In this document: positions 29,394 to 40,856 of the stretch, one piece after another | Numbering within the stretch: position 1 is the first letter of the stretch | Layout of the letters: the number at the start of each line of letters is the position of its first letter | The notes under the pieces: model-generated | Database searches by the model: none | Told to the model about the DNA's origin: nothing | The model's input: only the letters and a program-made list of their open reading frames with translations | Program-made: the position numbers and the translations under genes | Assembly: GCF_034048115.1 (NCBI RefSeq) | Contig: NZ_CP139145.1 | Span: 2,604,001 to 2,668,000, forward strand | DNA length: 64,000 bases | Reading direction: 5' to 3' | Source: Pseudarthrobacter sp. IC2-21 | GTDB lineage: Bacteria > Actinomycetota > Actinomycetes > Actinomycetales > Micrococcaceae

Positions 29394-29732
29394 TTATTTG
29401 GCATTAGTGTTTCCGTCCGCGGACGGGCCGCTGTCTACGCCGCGCTTACCAGAGGTGTTTCTGGAACTGGTAAGGCCGTGCATGTGGGAAAGATAAAATC
29501 CTCCGAGAGCTCCAAGCAGAGCGCCTGCGAGCACAATCCAGCGGGTTCCCCACAGATTATCCAGACCCCACCCTATCAAACTCCAGACGATGATTCCGCC
29601 AATAATGTAGCTGAAGACGGCCATGCCGGCGTTGTAGCCGCCATCGTTGTTATCGGGTGAGACTCCGGGTGCGGAGGAAGCATTTCCGGACGCGGCGGAG
29701 CCGTTGTTCGCCGGTCGTTTCCGATCAGACAT
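29394..29732 (-). CDS. AtpZ/AtpI-like small membrane protein
   Basis: A 112-residue protein with a disordered Ser/Asn-rich N-terminus and two membrane helices (GMAVFSYIIGGIIVWSLIGWGL and WIVLAGALLGALGGFYLSHMHG). The Gly-rich second helix is typical of AtpZ/AtpI accessory proteins, which assist c-ring assembly or ion supply in other bacteria. The ATG at 29732 overlaps the end of the preceding gene by 8 bases. Confidence 0.8.
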   Translation of the reverse strand: MSDRKRPANNGSAASGNASSAPGVSPDNNDGGYNAGMAVFSYIIGGIIVWSLIGWGLDNLWGTRWIVLAGALLGALGGFYLSHMHGLTSSRNTSGKRGVDSGPSADGNTNAK

Positions 29733-30207
29733 CGTTGGGCTCCTTCGGTTCGGGGTCGTTGTAGATTTGCAGGCGCGCTTTGCTGAAACCATAGATTTCG
29801 GCGGCCTGCCAGAACACAACAGTGGCTACGGCGCCAATGAGGAACCAGCGGCCGTGCAGCCACGCAGGAGCTCCGATCAGGAACAGGACAACTGCAAAGC
29901 CCACTACTTTGACGAAGTAGGTGGCCACAAACATCCCGATGGCACCTGAGGGGTTGTTCCGCCCCATAAAGTGCCCTACCAGCAGGCTGATGGCAAAGAA
30001 CACCATCACCAGGAGGCCGCCCAACGTACTGGACAGGACACCGACGGGCCCGTTCAGGATGACGGCAGGAATGCCGGCCAGAATGAGTGCCGCCCCGCCG
30101 GCAGCTGAACTCAGCGCCAGAAGGCGAAGCCACAGGGACTGCGTGGGACCGGAGACGCCGGCGGATCCGTTGCCGGACGCTGGTCCGGGGTCGGCGTTGG
30201 AGGTCAT
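29725..30207 (-). CDS. ATP synthase I-like membrane protein
   Basis: A 160-residue protein with four membrane helices (LLALSSAAGGAALILAGI, VLSSTLGGLLVMVFFAISLLVG, GMFVATYFVKVVGFAVVLFLIG, FLIGAVATVVFWQAAEIYGFSK). Similar proteins precede atpB in actinobacteria and are annotated as ATP synthase protein I or hypothetical. It overlaps the next gene by 8 bases and lies 93 bases after wecA. Confidence 0.75.
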   Translation of the reverse strand: MTSNADPGPASGNGSAGVSGPTQSLWLRLLALSSAAGGAALILAGIPAVILNGPVGVLSSTLGGLLVMVFFAISLLVGHFMGRNNPSGAIGMFVATYFVKVVGFAVVLFLIGAPAWLHGRWFLIGAVATVVFWQAAEIYGFSKARLQIYNDPEPKEPNDV

Positions 30208-30300
30208 GAGATCCCAATCGTCGGCGCCCTGGGGCTGGGTGGAGGGGCAGCTTTGGCTGCCCCTAAATTCTACACGAGATAGAAATGATTCCGAACATGG

Positions 30301-31413
30301 TCAGCCGGCCGTCTCCTCGGTGTCCCGCCGAAGGTAGGGCCACGCTGTCACCAGCCCCATCACCAGCGTGGCGAAAAGGTCAACCGCCAGCACGGGCTGC
30401 CACGGGAACACAGCGAACGCGAGGCCGCCGAAGGACACCACCGCCGTCCAGAGGTACATCAGAATGACGGCGGTCCGGTGCGAGTAGCCAATGTCGAGGA
30501 GTTTGTGGTGGAGGTGGCCCCGGTCAGCGGACCAGGGGGAGCGTCCCTTTGCCGTCCGCCGGATGACGGCGAGCCCCAGGTCCAGCAGTGGCAGGAAGAG
30601 GACGGCGAACGGAAGCAGGATGGGGATGACCGTGGAGATACCGTTCGCCCGGTCGTAGAGTCCTGACGTGATCTGGCCGGTGGATACGATGCCGGCGGCG
30701 GCGAACAGCAGCCCGATGAGCATGGCACCGGAGTCGCCCATGAAGATCTTGGACGGGAACCAGTTGTGCGGCAGGAAGCCGATGCAACTGCCCACAACAA
30801 CTGCCGTCAGCAGGGTGGCGAGGTCCGAGTAGTCCAACAGGACAGCGTTACGGTGCACCCAGTAGGCCGTGAAGAAGAAGGCCGTTCCGCCGATGATGGC
30901 CGCACCGGCCGCCAGGCCGTCCAGGCCGTCAATGAAGTTGAAGGCGTTCATGGTGGTCACGATCAGCCCGGCGGTCAGCACAATCCTAAGCAGATCGTTC
31001 TCGAGGATGATCGGCTCCGGCACCCATGGCACGATGGTCATCCGCACGCCCCAGATGGCCACCACCAGGGCAGCCGCGCTCTGGCCGATGAGTTTCACCC
31101 ACCAGCGGATGTCCAGCAAATCATCGGCGACGCCCACCAGGACAATCAGCACAGCACCGGCCAGGACGCCCCAGGGCGAGAAATTGTTGCGGTAGATGTC
31201 TTTGACGAAGAAAGACTGGCTGGCCACAATGAGGGCAACCAGCACGCCAAGGAAGATGGCCACGCCACCGAGCCGGGACACCGGCGTCGAGTGCATGTCC
31301 CGGCTGCGGATAGGCATGTGGAGTTCGAGCCGGTTGCCGACCACGCGCGCCGCCCAGGTGAACCCGTAGGACACGATCGCAGCGATCAGCCCCATCAGGA
31401 GGTACATGATCAT
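30301..31413 (-). CDS. wecA: Polyprenyl-phosphate GlcNAc-1-phosphate transferase (WecA/TagO-like)
   Basis: A 370-residue MraY-family membrane enzyme with about ten helices. It starts a lipid-linked glycan by moving a GlcNAc-1-phosphate onto polyprenyl phosphate. Motifs are GVADDLLDIRW (Mg2+ site), NAFNFIDGLDGLAAG, KIFMGDSGA and the cytoplasmic HLHHKLLDIGYSHR, which separates WecA types from MraY. The start is uncertain between ATGs at 31413 and 31407. Its position beside the ATP synthase genes agrees with mycobacterial rfe/wecA, where it begins arabinogalactan linkage. The final polymer here is unknown. Confidence 0.92.
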   Translation of the reverse strand: MIMYLLMGLIAAIVSYGFTWAARVVGNRLELHMPIRSRDMHSTPVSRLGGVAIFLGVLVALIVASQSFFVKDIYRNNFSPWGVLAGAVLIVLVGVADDLLDIRWWVKLIGQSAAALVVAIWGVRMTIVPWVPEPIILENDLLRIVLTAGLIVTTMNAFNFIDGLDGLAAGAAIIGGTAFFFTAYWVHRNAVLLDYSDLATLLTAVVVGSCIGFLPHNWFPSKIFMGDSGAMLIGLLFAAAGIVSTGQITSGLYDRANGISTVIPILLPFAVLFLPLLDLGLAVIRRTAKGRSPWSADRGHLHHKLLDIGYSHRTAVILMYLWTAVVSFGGLAFAVFPWQPVLAVDLFATLVMGLVTAWPYLRRDTEETAG

Positions 31414-31705
31414 GCGCTGGCAGCCGTTTCGTGTGTCTCCGACGCGGCCGGGGGTGTTAACGCAGCGCCGGACCGGGGTGTTAAACGCCGGTCCTGGATC
31501 AATGGGCTCACTTGCCGGGGATCTGTCGATCGATAAATGAAACTTCTCCGTCGCCGGGCGCGCAGCAGGCAGTACTAAGTGCCTTACAGGGCTGTATTAC
31601 AGTGGACTCTAGTCAAGATACTAGCGCCAACGGCTCCATGGCTTCGCGCCACACGGCGCATTGCGAGCGGGGAATCCCCTGAAGGCCGCCCTGAAAGGAA
31701 CCCCC
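31414..31705. promoter_or_regulatory. Divergent spacer between wecA and the GT2 gene
   Basis: A 292-base spacer without a gene. It must contain the promoters for wecA plus the downstream ATP synthase genes and for the plus-strand glycosyltransferase. A direct repeat is visible: GGGTGTTAACGC (from 31452) and GGGTGTTAAACGCC (from 31477), 25 bases apart, on the wecA side. No convincing -35/-10 pair could be fixed by eye. Confidence 0.45.
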
Positions 31706-32602
31706 ATGACCGTCCGGGTCGCTGTTGCTGCTGTGACTTTCAACCGACATCAGGAGCTCGCTGTCCTGCTGGATTCCATCAACTCCCAGTCGGCGGCCGT
31801 GGACACCATCTGCCTCGTCGACAGTGGCTCGGATCCGGCCCGTGAGGTGGCTGAACGGCACGCCAATGTGGACTATGTCCGCTCCGAAGCCAACCTGGGC
31901 GGGGCCGGCGGCTTCGCCCTGGCTGCCCTCAAGGCAGTGGCCAGCGGTGCCACCTGGATCTGGATGATGGATGACGACGCCGAGCCGGCAGATCCCGAGT
32001 GCCTGGCCACGCTGCTGCGGGAGGCTGAGGCCCGCAACCTTGAAGCCGTGGTCCCCCTCGTGGTGGCCCCCGGCAACCCGGACCGGCTGTCCTTCTTCTT
32101 CCGGCTGGACGGGAAGGTCACCCATGACCGTGCCGAGGTGGAAAAAGTAGGTTTCCTGCCCAATGACGGGCACTTCTTTAACGGGGCGCTCATCCGGTCG
32201 GACGTCTTTTTCAAGGTTGGCCTGCCGGACATGCGCCTCTTCATCCGTGGCGACGAGGTGGACTTCACCATCAGGCTGCGCAAGGCCGGCATCAGGTTCG
32301 GCACCGTGACCACAACGGCCATCACCCACCCGCACGCCGTCTCCGAGACCCAACACGTTTATGGCGCACGCTGGCATGTGATCGTCCCGGATTCGGCCTT
32401 CAAGCGTTATTACTACTACCGCAACCGCGGGTACTTGATCCGCCGGTACTTCCGGGTCAAGTCCTTCGTGGCGGACGTGGGTGGCTACGCGGGCTATTTC
32501 GCGCGGCGCCGTGACCTGCCCGGCTTCCTGTCCTGGGCCAGGTCCTTCACCGCCGGGCTGCGCGGCAAGGGCTTCGCGCCGCTGGAGGACCAGAATATTT
32601 AG
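31706..32602 (+). CDS. GT2-family glycosyltransferase (GlfT/rhamnosyltransferase-like)
   Basis: A 298-residue inverting glycosyltransferase with a GT-A fold. It begins VRVAVAAVTFNRHQELAVLL, has VDSGSD and NLGGAGGFALA in the nucleotide-sugar site, and the metal-binding WIWMMDDDAEP (DDD in place of DxD). The acceptor-side RGDEVDFTIRLRKAG segment recalls galactofuranosyl- and rhamnosyltransferases. No membrane helix; it probably acts at the inner membrane surface. ATG at 31706 has GAAAGGA 7 bases upstream. It overlaps the convergent neighbour by 4 bases. Confidence 0.88.
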   Translation: MTVRVAVAAVTFNRHQELAVLLDSINSQSAAVDTICLVDSGSDPAREVAERHANVDYVRSEANLGGAGGFALAALKAVASGATWIWMMDDDAEPADPECLATLLREAEARNLEAVVPLVVAPGNPDRLSFFFRLDGKVTHDRAEVEKVGFLPNDGHFFNGALIRSDVFFKVGLPDMRLFIRGDEVDFTIRLRKAGIRFGTVTTTAITHPHAVSETQHVYGARWHVIVPDSAFKRYYYYRNRGYLIRRYFRVKSFVADVGGYAGYFARRRDLPGFLSWARSFTAGLRGKGFAPLEDQNI

Positions 32603-33357
32603 GACTGGCCCCGAAGGCGCCGCCGGGTAAGGAGCCACAGGAGCACCCAGGGCTCGCCGAACACGCGGTAGGCCACCCGGCGCGGATGCAGCAGCAGGCG
32701 CCAGGCCCACTCCAGGCCAAGCCTTCCCAGCCAGCGCGGCGAGAGCTTCTGCACCCCTGCCAGTTGTTCAATGGCGCCGCCCACCGTGCAGTAGATGGCG
32801 GGCGGGAGCGAGTCCAGCCGGCGCTGCAGCACTGTTTCCTGGAGCGGCATGCCCAGCCCGAGCAGGACGAGCTGGGGCTGCTGCGCGGCGAGCCAGTCCA
32901 CGGCGGCCGTTTCGACGTCGGCATCCCAGTCTTCGCCGGGAAGCCCTGTCACGGTGGCGGCGGGAACAATCCCCTGGAGCCGTTCGACCGCTTTGGCGTT
33001 GGCTTCCGCCCCGGCGCCCACTACGGCGATCCGTTCGAGGCCGGCCACGCGGCCCAAGGATGGCAGCCAGTCCGTGGACCCCAGCCTGTACTCCATAAGC
33101 GGGCTGACGGCTTTGCCGGTCCGGCCCCAGAGCCACAGCACCGGCGCCCCGTCCAGGAGCACCACGTCACTGTTCTCGTAGAGGGAACGGAATCCGGGAT
33201 CGGAATGGGTCAGCGTGACGCTGTGCAGGTTATGTCCGACGACGGTGCGCCGGGCGCCGTCGTCGACGAACCCTGCGAGCACCTCAATGAGTCCGTCCAC
33301 GGTCAACGGGGTGGCGTCGACACCCAGGACCGGGATGTGCTGCCGGGCGGGGCTCAT
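32599..33357 (-). CDS. WecG/TagA/CpsF family glycosyltransferase
   Basis: A 252-residue GT26 enzyme. Characteristic segments are VVGHNLHSVTLTHSDPGFRSLYENSDVVLLDGAPVL (in part), LLGLGMPLQE, YCTVGGAIEQLAGVQKLSPRW and the GLEWAWRLLLHPRR tail. TagA/WecG members add N-acetylmannosamine (or its uronate) to GlcNAc-PP-lipid, which is the product of WecA encoded nearby. Its ATG overlaps the tsaC stop by 4 bases, so it is at the end of the argS-to-tsaC cluster. The donor sugar is not proven. Confidence 0.9.
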   Translation of the reverse strand: MSPARQHIPVLGVDATPLTVDGLIEVLAGFVDDGARRTVVGHNLHSVTLTHSDPGFRSLYENSDVVLLDGAPVLWLWGRTGKAVSPLMEYRLGSTDWLPSLGRVAGLERIAVVGAGAEANAKAVERLQGIVPAATVTGLPGEDWDADVETAAVDWLAAQQPQLVLLGLGMPLQETVLQRRLDSLPPAIYCTVGGAIEQLAGVQKLSPRWLGRLGLEWAWRLLLHPRRVAYRVFGEPWVLLWLLTRRRLRGQS

Positions 33358-34136
33358 CCAGCGTCCCGGGCGCCTTCGGCCGCCGGGGTGTCCGGCGCCG
33401 CCTCCGCGTTCGTCGTCGCGGGCGCGGCGGAAGCGTCTTCGGCGGCCACAGGGGCTGCAGGCTGACCGGAGGGAACCTCACCGAGGCCCAGGACGCCCGG
33501 AACGTGTTCGCGAAGCTGGTCGAGGGACACGGCGCCGTTGCGCACAACCCGCAGGACCGTGCCGGTGGCGTCCACGATGGTGGACGGCACGGCGTCCGTG
33601 CCTTCCACCGGCCGGAAGCCTCCTTCGAGGTAGACCTCAACGGACTCGGCGAGCTGGGCACGCGCTTCGGCTGCGGTCTGCGCCGGCGCCTGGCCGGTCC
33701 GGTTGGCGGAGGAAACCGCCAGCGGGCCGGTCAGGGTGAGGAGCTCCAGCGCAATCTCATCGGCGGGCATCCGGAGCGCCACTGTTCCCTGCGTCTCACC
33801 AAGGTCCCAGTCCAGCGACGGCTGTGCGTGCAGGATCAGCGTCAGGCCACCGGGCCAGAACGCCTCAGCCAGCTTGCGGGCGTCCGCGGAGATCTCCGTG
33901 GCCAGCCCGTCCAGGGCATTGATCCGCGGAATGAGCACGGGCGGCGGCATGGTGCGGCTGCGTCCCTTGGAAACCAGAAGCATGGTGACGGCCTGCGGAG
34001 AGAAGGCATCGGCCGCGATCCCGTAGACAGTATCGGTGGGGAAAACCACGCACTTCTTTTCGCTGATGGCACGCTGCGCATGCTCCAGCCCCAGGGCGCG
34101 CTGATCCTCTGACGTGCAGTTGTAGGTTGTGGTCAC
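33354..34136 (-). CDS. tsaC: L-threonylcarbamoyladenylate synthase (Sua5/YrdC)
   Basis: Makes threonylcarbamoyl-AMP from Thr, bicarbonate and ATP for t6A37 of tRNA. The YrdC domain (residues 10-205) has KKCVVFPTDTVYGIAADAF, SKGRSRTMPPPVLI, FWPGGLTLIL, TVALRMPADEIAL and LAVSSANRTGQAP. The tail from about residue 220 is Ala/Pro/Glu-rich low complexity rather than the Sua5 domain. It lies between prmC and the TagA-like gene, the order known for actinobacterial sua5. Confidence 0.93.
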   Translation of the reverse strand: MTTTYNCTSEDQRALGLEHAQRAISEKKCVVFPTDTVYGIAADAFSPQAVTMLLVSKGRSRTMPPPVLIPRINALDGLATEISADARKLAEAFWPGGLTLILHAQPSLDWDLGETQGTVALRMPADEIALELLTLTGPLAVSSANRTGQAPAQTAAEARAQLAESVEVYLEGGFRPVEGTDAVPSTIVDATGTVLRVVRNGAVSLDQLREHVPGVLGLGEVPSGQPAAPVAAEDASAAPATTNAEAAPDTPAAEGARDAG

Positions 34137-34151
34137 TGGCCTATTCTTTCA

Positions 34152-35021
34152 TCAGTCGTGGCGCGGTCCGGCAAGCACGGCGCTGGTGGCGCGTTCCCTG
34201 CCGTTGAGGTCCAGGTGCGTGGTGATTTCGGTCCAGGCACCGGCGCGCTCCATCATGCGGACAATCCACGCGGCCTGGACTTCGGCGTGTTCCATCACGA
34301 AGTAGCCCCCGGGAACCAGCAGCCGGGCAGCGGAGGCTGCCGCCGCCGTCGGAAGTTCCATGCCGTCCGCTCCCCCGCCGTACAGGGCTTCCGGCGGATC
34401 ATGCAGGGCGACTTCGGGTTCATTGGGGATGGCTTCGGCCGGGATGTAGGGCGGGTTGGAAACGACGACGTCGAATGTTCCGTTGAGCTCCGGCAACGCG
34501 TCCCGCAGGTCCCCCAGGGTGAGTGTGACGCCCAGGGGCGCCAGGTTCCTTGCTGCCCATGCATGGGCGAACGGGCTGTATTCCACGGCGTGGACTTCAG
34601 CGGCGGGAACCTCGTGGGCGATGGAACCGGCGATGGCCCCGGATCCGGTGCCCAGGTCCACGATCCGGGGGTGCGCCATGCCTGTGACCCGGTCTATGAC
34701 CAGTTGGACCACGGACTCCGTTTCGGGGCGCGGGATAAACACTCCGGGCCCGACGGCGAGTTCGAGGTACCGGAAGTGCGCCACTCCGGTGATGTGCTGC
34801 AGCGGGGTGCGCCGGGCCCGCTCGGCGACCAGCTCGGCGTAGCCCTCAGGCGCCGGCGAATCACCGAGCATCATGGCCCGGAGCCGCCCCAGCCCAACAC
34901 CAAGCAGATGATCCGCGAGCAGTTCGGCGTCCACCCGCGGGCTCGGGACACCGGCGTCCCGGAGGATCGCGGTGGCCTCGCCGATGGCAGCCGCCAGTGA
35001 CTGTTCCGCGCCGGTTGTCAT
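34152..35021 (-). CDS. prmC: Release factor glutamine N5-methyltransferase
   Basis: Methylates the GGQ glutamine of RF1/RF2 using S-adenosylmethionine. Residues 1-90 form the helical release-factor-binding domain. The methyltransferase core has FIPRPETESVVQLVID, IVDLGTGSGAIAGSIAHEVP (AdoMet site) and the catalytic VVSNPPYIP. 289 residues. It follows prfA, its substrate, by 24 bases, so enzyme and target are made together. Confidence 0.95.
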   Translation of the reverse strand: MTTGAEQSLAAAIGEATAILRDAGVPSPRVDAELLADHLLGVGLGRLRAMMLGDSPAPEGYAELVAERARRTPLQHITGVAHFRYLELAVGPGVFIPRPETESVVQLVIDRVTGMAHPRIVDLGTGSGAIAGSIAHEVPAAEVHAVEYSPFAHAWAARNLAPLGVTLTLGDLRDALPELNGTFDVVVSNPPYIPAEAIPNEPEVALHDPPEALYGGGADGMELPTAAAASAARLLVPGGYFVMEHAEVQAAWIVRMMERAGAWTEITTHLDLNGRERATSAVLAGPRHD

Positions 35022-35045
35022 ATCCGTGCAGTTCCCGGCAGCCGA

Positions 35046-36119
35046 CTAATCGCCGATGGCGTCCAGGCGGGCCTGTTCGTCCATCTCGATGGCGGACTGG
35101 ATGACCGGTTCGAGGTCGCCGTTCATGACCTGGTCCAGGTTGTACGCCTTGTAGCCGGTGCGGTGGTCCGCGATGCGGTTTTCCGGGTAGTTGTAGGTGC
35201 GGATGCGCTCCGAACGGTCCATGGTGCGGATCTGGGACTTCCGCTGGGCCGAGTTCTCGGCGTCGATGATCTCCTGCTGGTGTGCCAGGATGCGGGCGCG
35301 GAGCACGCGCATGCCTGCTTCGCGGTTCTGCAGCTGGGATTTCTCATTCTGCATCGCCACCACGATGCCCGTGGGCAGGTGCGTGATGCGGACAGCGGAG
35401 TCCGTGGTGTTCACGGACTGGCCACCGGGGCCGGAGGAACGGTACACGTCGATCTTGAGGTCGTTCTGGTTGATGTCCAGCTCTTCGGGCTCGTCAACTT
35501 CCGGCAGGACCAGGACGCCGGCAGCGGACGTGTGGATCCGGCCCTGCGATTCGGTGACGGGCACGCGCTGCACGCGGTGGACGCCGCCTTCGAACTTGAG
35601 CCGCGCGTAGACGCCTTCCGCGGGGTCGTTTGAGTTCCCCTTGACGGCCATCTGGACATCCTTGTAACCGCCCAGGTCCGACTCGGTGGCGGAAATGAGT
35701 TCCGTCTTCCAGCCGCGGGATTCGGCGTACCGGGTGTACATCCGCAGGAGATCGCCGGCGAAGAGGGCCGCTTCGTCGCCACCTTCGCCGCCCTTGACCT
35801 CAAGGATCACGTTGCGGGCATCGTCAGGGTCGCGGGGAATCAAGAGCCTGCGCAGCTTGGCCGACGCGGTCTCCAGCGCCGCCTCCAGCTCGGGAACCTC
35901 GGCAGCAAATTCGGGGTCCTCGGCAGCCATCTCTTTGGCCGCAGCAAGGTCATCGCGGATGCCTTCCCACTTGTGGTACGCCTCCACAATGCCGTTCAGC
36001 TGAGCTGAGCGCCGCCCCAGCTTCCGTGCCAAGCGCTGGTCAGCGTAAACAGCAGGATCCCCCAGCTGCGCCTGGATAGCATCATGCTCATCTAGCAGGC
36101 CCTGTACGGACTCAAACAT
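35046..36119 (-). CDS. prfA: Peptide chain release factor 1
   Basis: Recognises UAA and UAG stop codons and triggers peptide release. 357 residues. The GGQ motif is in [25 protein letters not shown], and the preceding [24 protein letters not shown] region and C-terminal [19 protein letters not shown] are typical of RF1. Start [15 protein letters not shown] at 36119. It lies 107 bases after rho, separated from it by a strong hairpin. Confidence 0.96.
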   Translation of the reverse strand: MFESVQGLLDEHDAIQAQLGDPAVYADQRLARKLGRRSAQLNGIVEAYHKWEGIRDDLAAAKEMAAEDPEFAAEVPELEAALETASAKLRRLLIPRDPDDARNVILEVKGGEGGDEAALFAGDLLRMYTRYAESRGWKTELISATESDLGGYKDVQMAVKGNSNDPAEGVYARLKFEGGVHRVQRVPVTESQGRIHTSAAGVLVLPEVDEPEELDINQNDLKIDVYRSSGPGGQSVNTTDSAVRITHLPTGIVVAMQNEKSQLQNREAGMRVLRARILAHQQEIIDAENSAQRKSQIRTMDRSERIRTYNYPENRIADHRTGYKAYNLDQVMNGDLEPVIQSAIEMDEQARLDAIGD

Positions 36120-36178
36120 TTCACAACCTCTTTCGACTCTTACAAGTCTAGTTTCCCGGGACTTAACGACGAACCGCC

Positions 36179-36212
36179 CAAAGTGTGCCGACCAGGGGGT
36201 CGGCACACTTTG
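36179..36212 (-). terminator. Strong stem-loop after rho
   Basis: A perfect 15-bp stem (36179-36193 with 36198-36212) and a 4-base loop lie 15 bases after the rho stop and about 60 bases before the prfA start. A further CCGC/GCGG pair extends it past one mismatch. No clear T-tract follows, so partial termination or mRNA protection is likely. Confidence 0.65.
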
Positions 36213-36226
36213 AGCGGTGAGCGCAG

Positions 36227-38473
<2,247 letters not shown>

Positions 38474-38772
38474 GAAGGATCCTTCCCCCTCGACGGCGTC
38501 CAGACTGGGAGCTGGACGCGATGATTTGATCTGGGCTGCAGTTCAGATCTGCAGCCGGGATTTTCGGCCTTGCCGGTTGGATTTCGGCCAGCAGGGCCGG
38601 ATACTGATTCACCTCACGCACCGATTAATGACGGGGCGCTGGACTGACGCTTCAGGGGCAGACACTTCTTGCTGCAGATTCCTGCGACAGACCAAGCAGG
38701 CGACACCGGAAAATATTGCGCAGTAGACGACCAGATGCAACTGAAATGCAGTTGCGGATCAGATAGGCGGAA
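38474..38772 (-). promoter_or_regulatory. Leader region of rho
   Basis: A 299-base spacer between thrB and rho with no gene. It holds two perfect inverted repeats: GCAACTG/CAGTTGC at 38737-38755 and GGCTGCAG/CTGCAGCC at 38534-38556. rho is autoregulated through its leader in E. coli; whether this leader acts that way is inference. The promoter of rho is probably here, since thrB and rho are otherwise in the same direction. Confidence 0.5.
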
Positions 38773-39747
38773 TTACCGCCGGTGTAAATCCACCTTAGCA
38801 CCTTCGACGTCCACTGCGAGCTTCAGCACGCGCCAGCCGATGCCCGGCGTGTTCTCAGACGTGAAGGATCCGATCAGTGCGAGGATTTCCGCGGCCTCAG
38901 CTTCGCCGTTGGCCAGGACCAGGACCGTGGGCCCGGCGCCGGAAACAACTGCTGCGTGGCCTGCACCGCGCAGTACCCGGATAAGCGCAGCGCTGGGGCG
39001 CATGGCCTCCGCCCGGTAGCTCTGGTGGAGGTAGTCCTCAGTACCGGCGAGCAGGAATTCCGGCTTCTGCGTCAGCGCATGGATCAGCAGGGCCGCCCGG
39101 CCGGAGTTCATGGCTGCGGCATGGTGGCCCACCGAGGCCGGCAGCAGCGCTCGGGCCGCTTCGGTGGACAGTTCAAAGTCCGGAACGGCCACAATGGGGA
39201 TGACCGAATCCACCACGGTTGCGCAGGTGCTCCTGTACTGGTCACTGTCCTGCCATGACAGCGCGAGTCCGCCGAAAATCGCTGGCGCGACGTTGTCCGG
39301 ATGGCCTTCCATTTCGCTGGTAAGCTGCAGGATCCAGTCGCGTCCGCGCTGCCCGGGCGCCGGCACCATGGCGTTGGCGGCGGACACTGCCGCCACCACT
39401 GCGGAGGCGGAAGAGCCCAGGCCGCGCCCGTGCGGATTGACGTTGGTTGCCGTGATCCGGAGGCCGCCGTGCCGGTAGCCGAGCCGGGAAAAGGCGGCTT
39501 CCATGGCCCGGACCACAAGGTGGCTGGCATCGCGGGGCAAGGTGTCCGCACCCTCGCCGCTGAGCTCGAACAGGAGCTCGTCGGTCTCCAGGCTTTCCAC
39601 CGTCAGGGTGTCGTGCAGTGCCAGGGCCAGGCCCAGGCTGTCATAGCCCGGACCGAGGTTGGCGCTGGTGGCGGGGACCCTGACGGTGACCCGTTGCCCT
39701 GCCTCAATGAGGGGCAGGGCAACGGTAGTGGGCGCGGTGGTTTCCAA
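38773..39747 (-). CDS. thrB: Homoserine kinase
   Basis: Phosphorylates homoserine for threonine synthesis. A GHMP kinase of 324 residues, with the N-terminal substrate segment VRVPATSANLGPGYDSLGLALAL, the ATP-binding loop NPHGRGLGSSASAVVA, and the C-terminal SGAGPTVLVLA segment. It starts 2 bases after thrC and completes the hom-thrC-thrB threonine cluster. Confidence 0.96.
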   Translation of the reverse strand: METTAPTTVALPLIEAGQRVTVRVPATSANLGPGYDSLGLALALHDTLTVESLETDELLFELSGEGADTLPRDASHLVVRAMEAAFSRLGYRHGGLRITATNVNPHGRGLGSSASAVVAAVSAANAMVPAPGQRGRDWILQLTSEMEGHPDNVAPAIFGGLALSWQDSDQYRSTCATVVDSVIPIVAVPDFELSTEAARALLPASVGHHAAAMNSGRAALLIHALTQKPEFLLAGTEDYLHQSYRAEAMRPSAALIRVLRGAGHAAVVSGAGPTVLVLANGEAEAAEILALIGSFTSENTPGIGWRVLKLAVDVEGAKVDLHRR

Positions 39748-39749
39748 GG

Positions 39750-40856
39750 CTACTTTTCTTCCAGTCCCAGTGCAGCTGCAACGGTGACAACATCGTTGGA
39801 GACCTTGACCGGCTGTACCTCACTGCCGTCTTCGGTGCGCAGGGCCCACTGGGGATCCTTGAGGCCGTGGCCCGTCACGGTGATGACAATGGTCTTGCCG
39901 GACGGTACTTCGCCGGCGGCGTGCTTCTTCAGGAGGCCCGCCACCCCCGCTGCTGAGCCCGGTTCCACAAAAACGCCCTCCCGGGCGGACAGCCAGCGGT
40001 GCGCATCCAGGATCTGCTCGTCGGTCACGGCGTCGATGAAGCCGCCGGACTCGTCGCGGGCCGCAATGGCGCCGTCCCAGGAAGCAGGATTGCCGATCCG
40101 GATGGCAGTGGCGATGGTGTCCGGTTCCGTAATGGGGTGGCCGGCTACGAACGGAGCCGCGCCGGCAGCCTGGAAGCCCCACATCTGCGGGGTTTTGGTG
40201 GACACGGGCGCCAGCGTGCCGGCCGTAGCCGACTCGAACGGGGCCGAGTACTCCTTGTAGCCCTTCCAGTAGGCCGTGATGTTGCCGGCGTTTCCGACCG
40301 GCAGGACGTGGATGTCCGGGGCGTCACCGAGGGAGTCCACGATCTCGAAGGCACCGGTCTTCTGGCCCTGGATACGGGCAGGATTGACCGAGTTGACCAG
40401 GAACACCGGGTAGGACTCCCCCAGCTTCCGGGCGATGTCCAGGCAGTTGTCGAAGTTGCCGTCCACCTGCAGCAGCGTGGCGCCGTGCGCGATGGCCTGG
40501 CTCAGCTTGCCCATGGAGATCTTGCCTTCGGGGACCAGCACAGCGCACTTCAGGCCGGCGGCCGTGGCGTAGGCGGCGGCCGAAGCGGAAGTGTTGCCGG
40601 TGGAGGCACAGACCACGGCCTTGGCGCCGGATTCAACGGCGGCGGTCATGGCCATGGTCATGCCGCGGTCCTTGAACGAGCCGGTGGGGTTCATGCCCTC
40701 GACCTTCAGGTACACGGTGGAACCGGTCAGTTCGGACAGCTTCTGCGCGTGGACCAGCGGAGTGCCGCCTTCGCCCAGGGTGATGACCCGGGTGGATTCC
40801 GTCACGGGCAGACGGTCAGCGTATTCGCGGATAACGCCGCGCCATTGGTGAGCCAC
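39750..40856 (-). CDS. thrC: Threonine synthase
   Basis: Converts O-phosphohomoserine to threonine with pyridoxal phosphate. 368 residues. The PLP lysine is in [15 protein letters not shown] (about residue 60), the phosphate loop is [15 protein letters not shown], and the [14 protein letters not shown] segment is conserved. The GTG at 40856 directly follows the TAA of hom. It is the short, single-domain bacterial type. Confidence 0.96.
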   Translation of the reverse strand: MAHQWRGVIREYADRLPVTESTRVITLGEGGTPLVHAQKLSELTGSTVYLKVEGMNPTGSFKDRGMTMAMTAAVESGAKAVVCASTGNTSASAAAYATAAGLKCAVLVPEGKISMGKLSQAIAHGATLLQVDGNFDNCLDIARKLGESYPVFLVNSVNPARIQGQKTGAFEIVDSLGDAPDIHVLPVGNAGNITAYWKGYKEYSAPFESATAGTLAPVSTKTPQMWGFQAAGAAPFVAGHPITEPDTIATAIRIGNPASWDGAIAARDESGGFIDAVTDEQILDAHRWLSAREGVFVEPGSAAGVAGLLKKHAAGEVPSGKTIVITVTGHGLKDPQWALRTEDGSEVQPVKVSNDVVTVAAALGLEEK

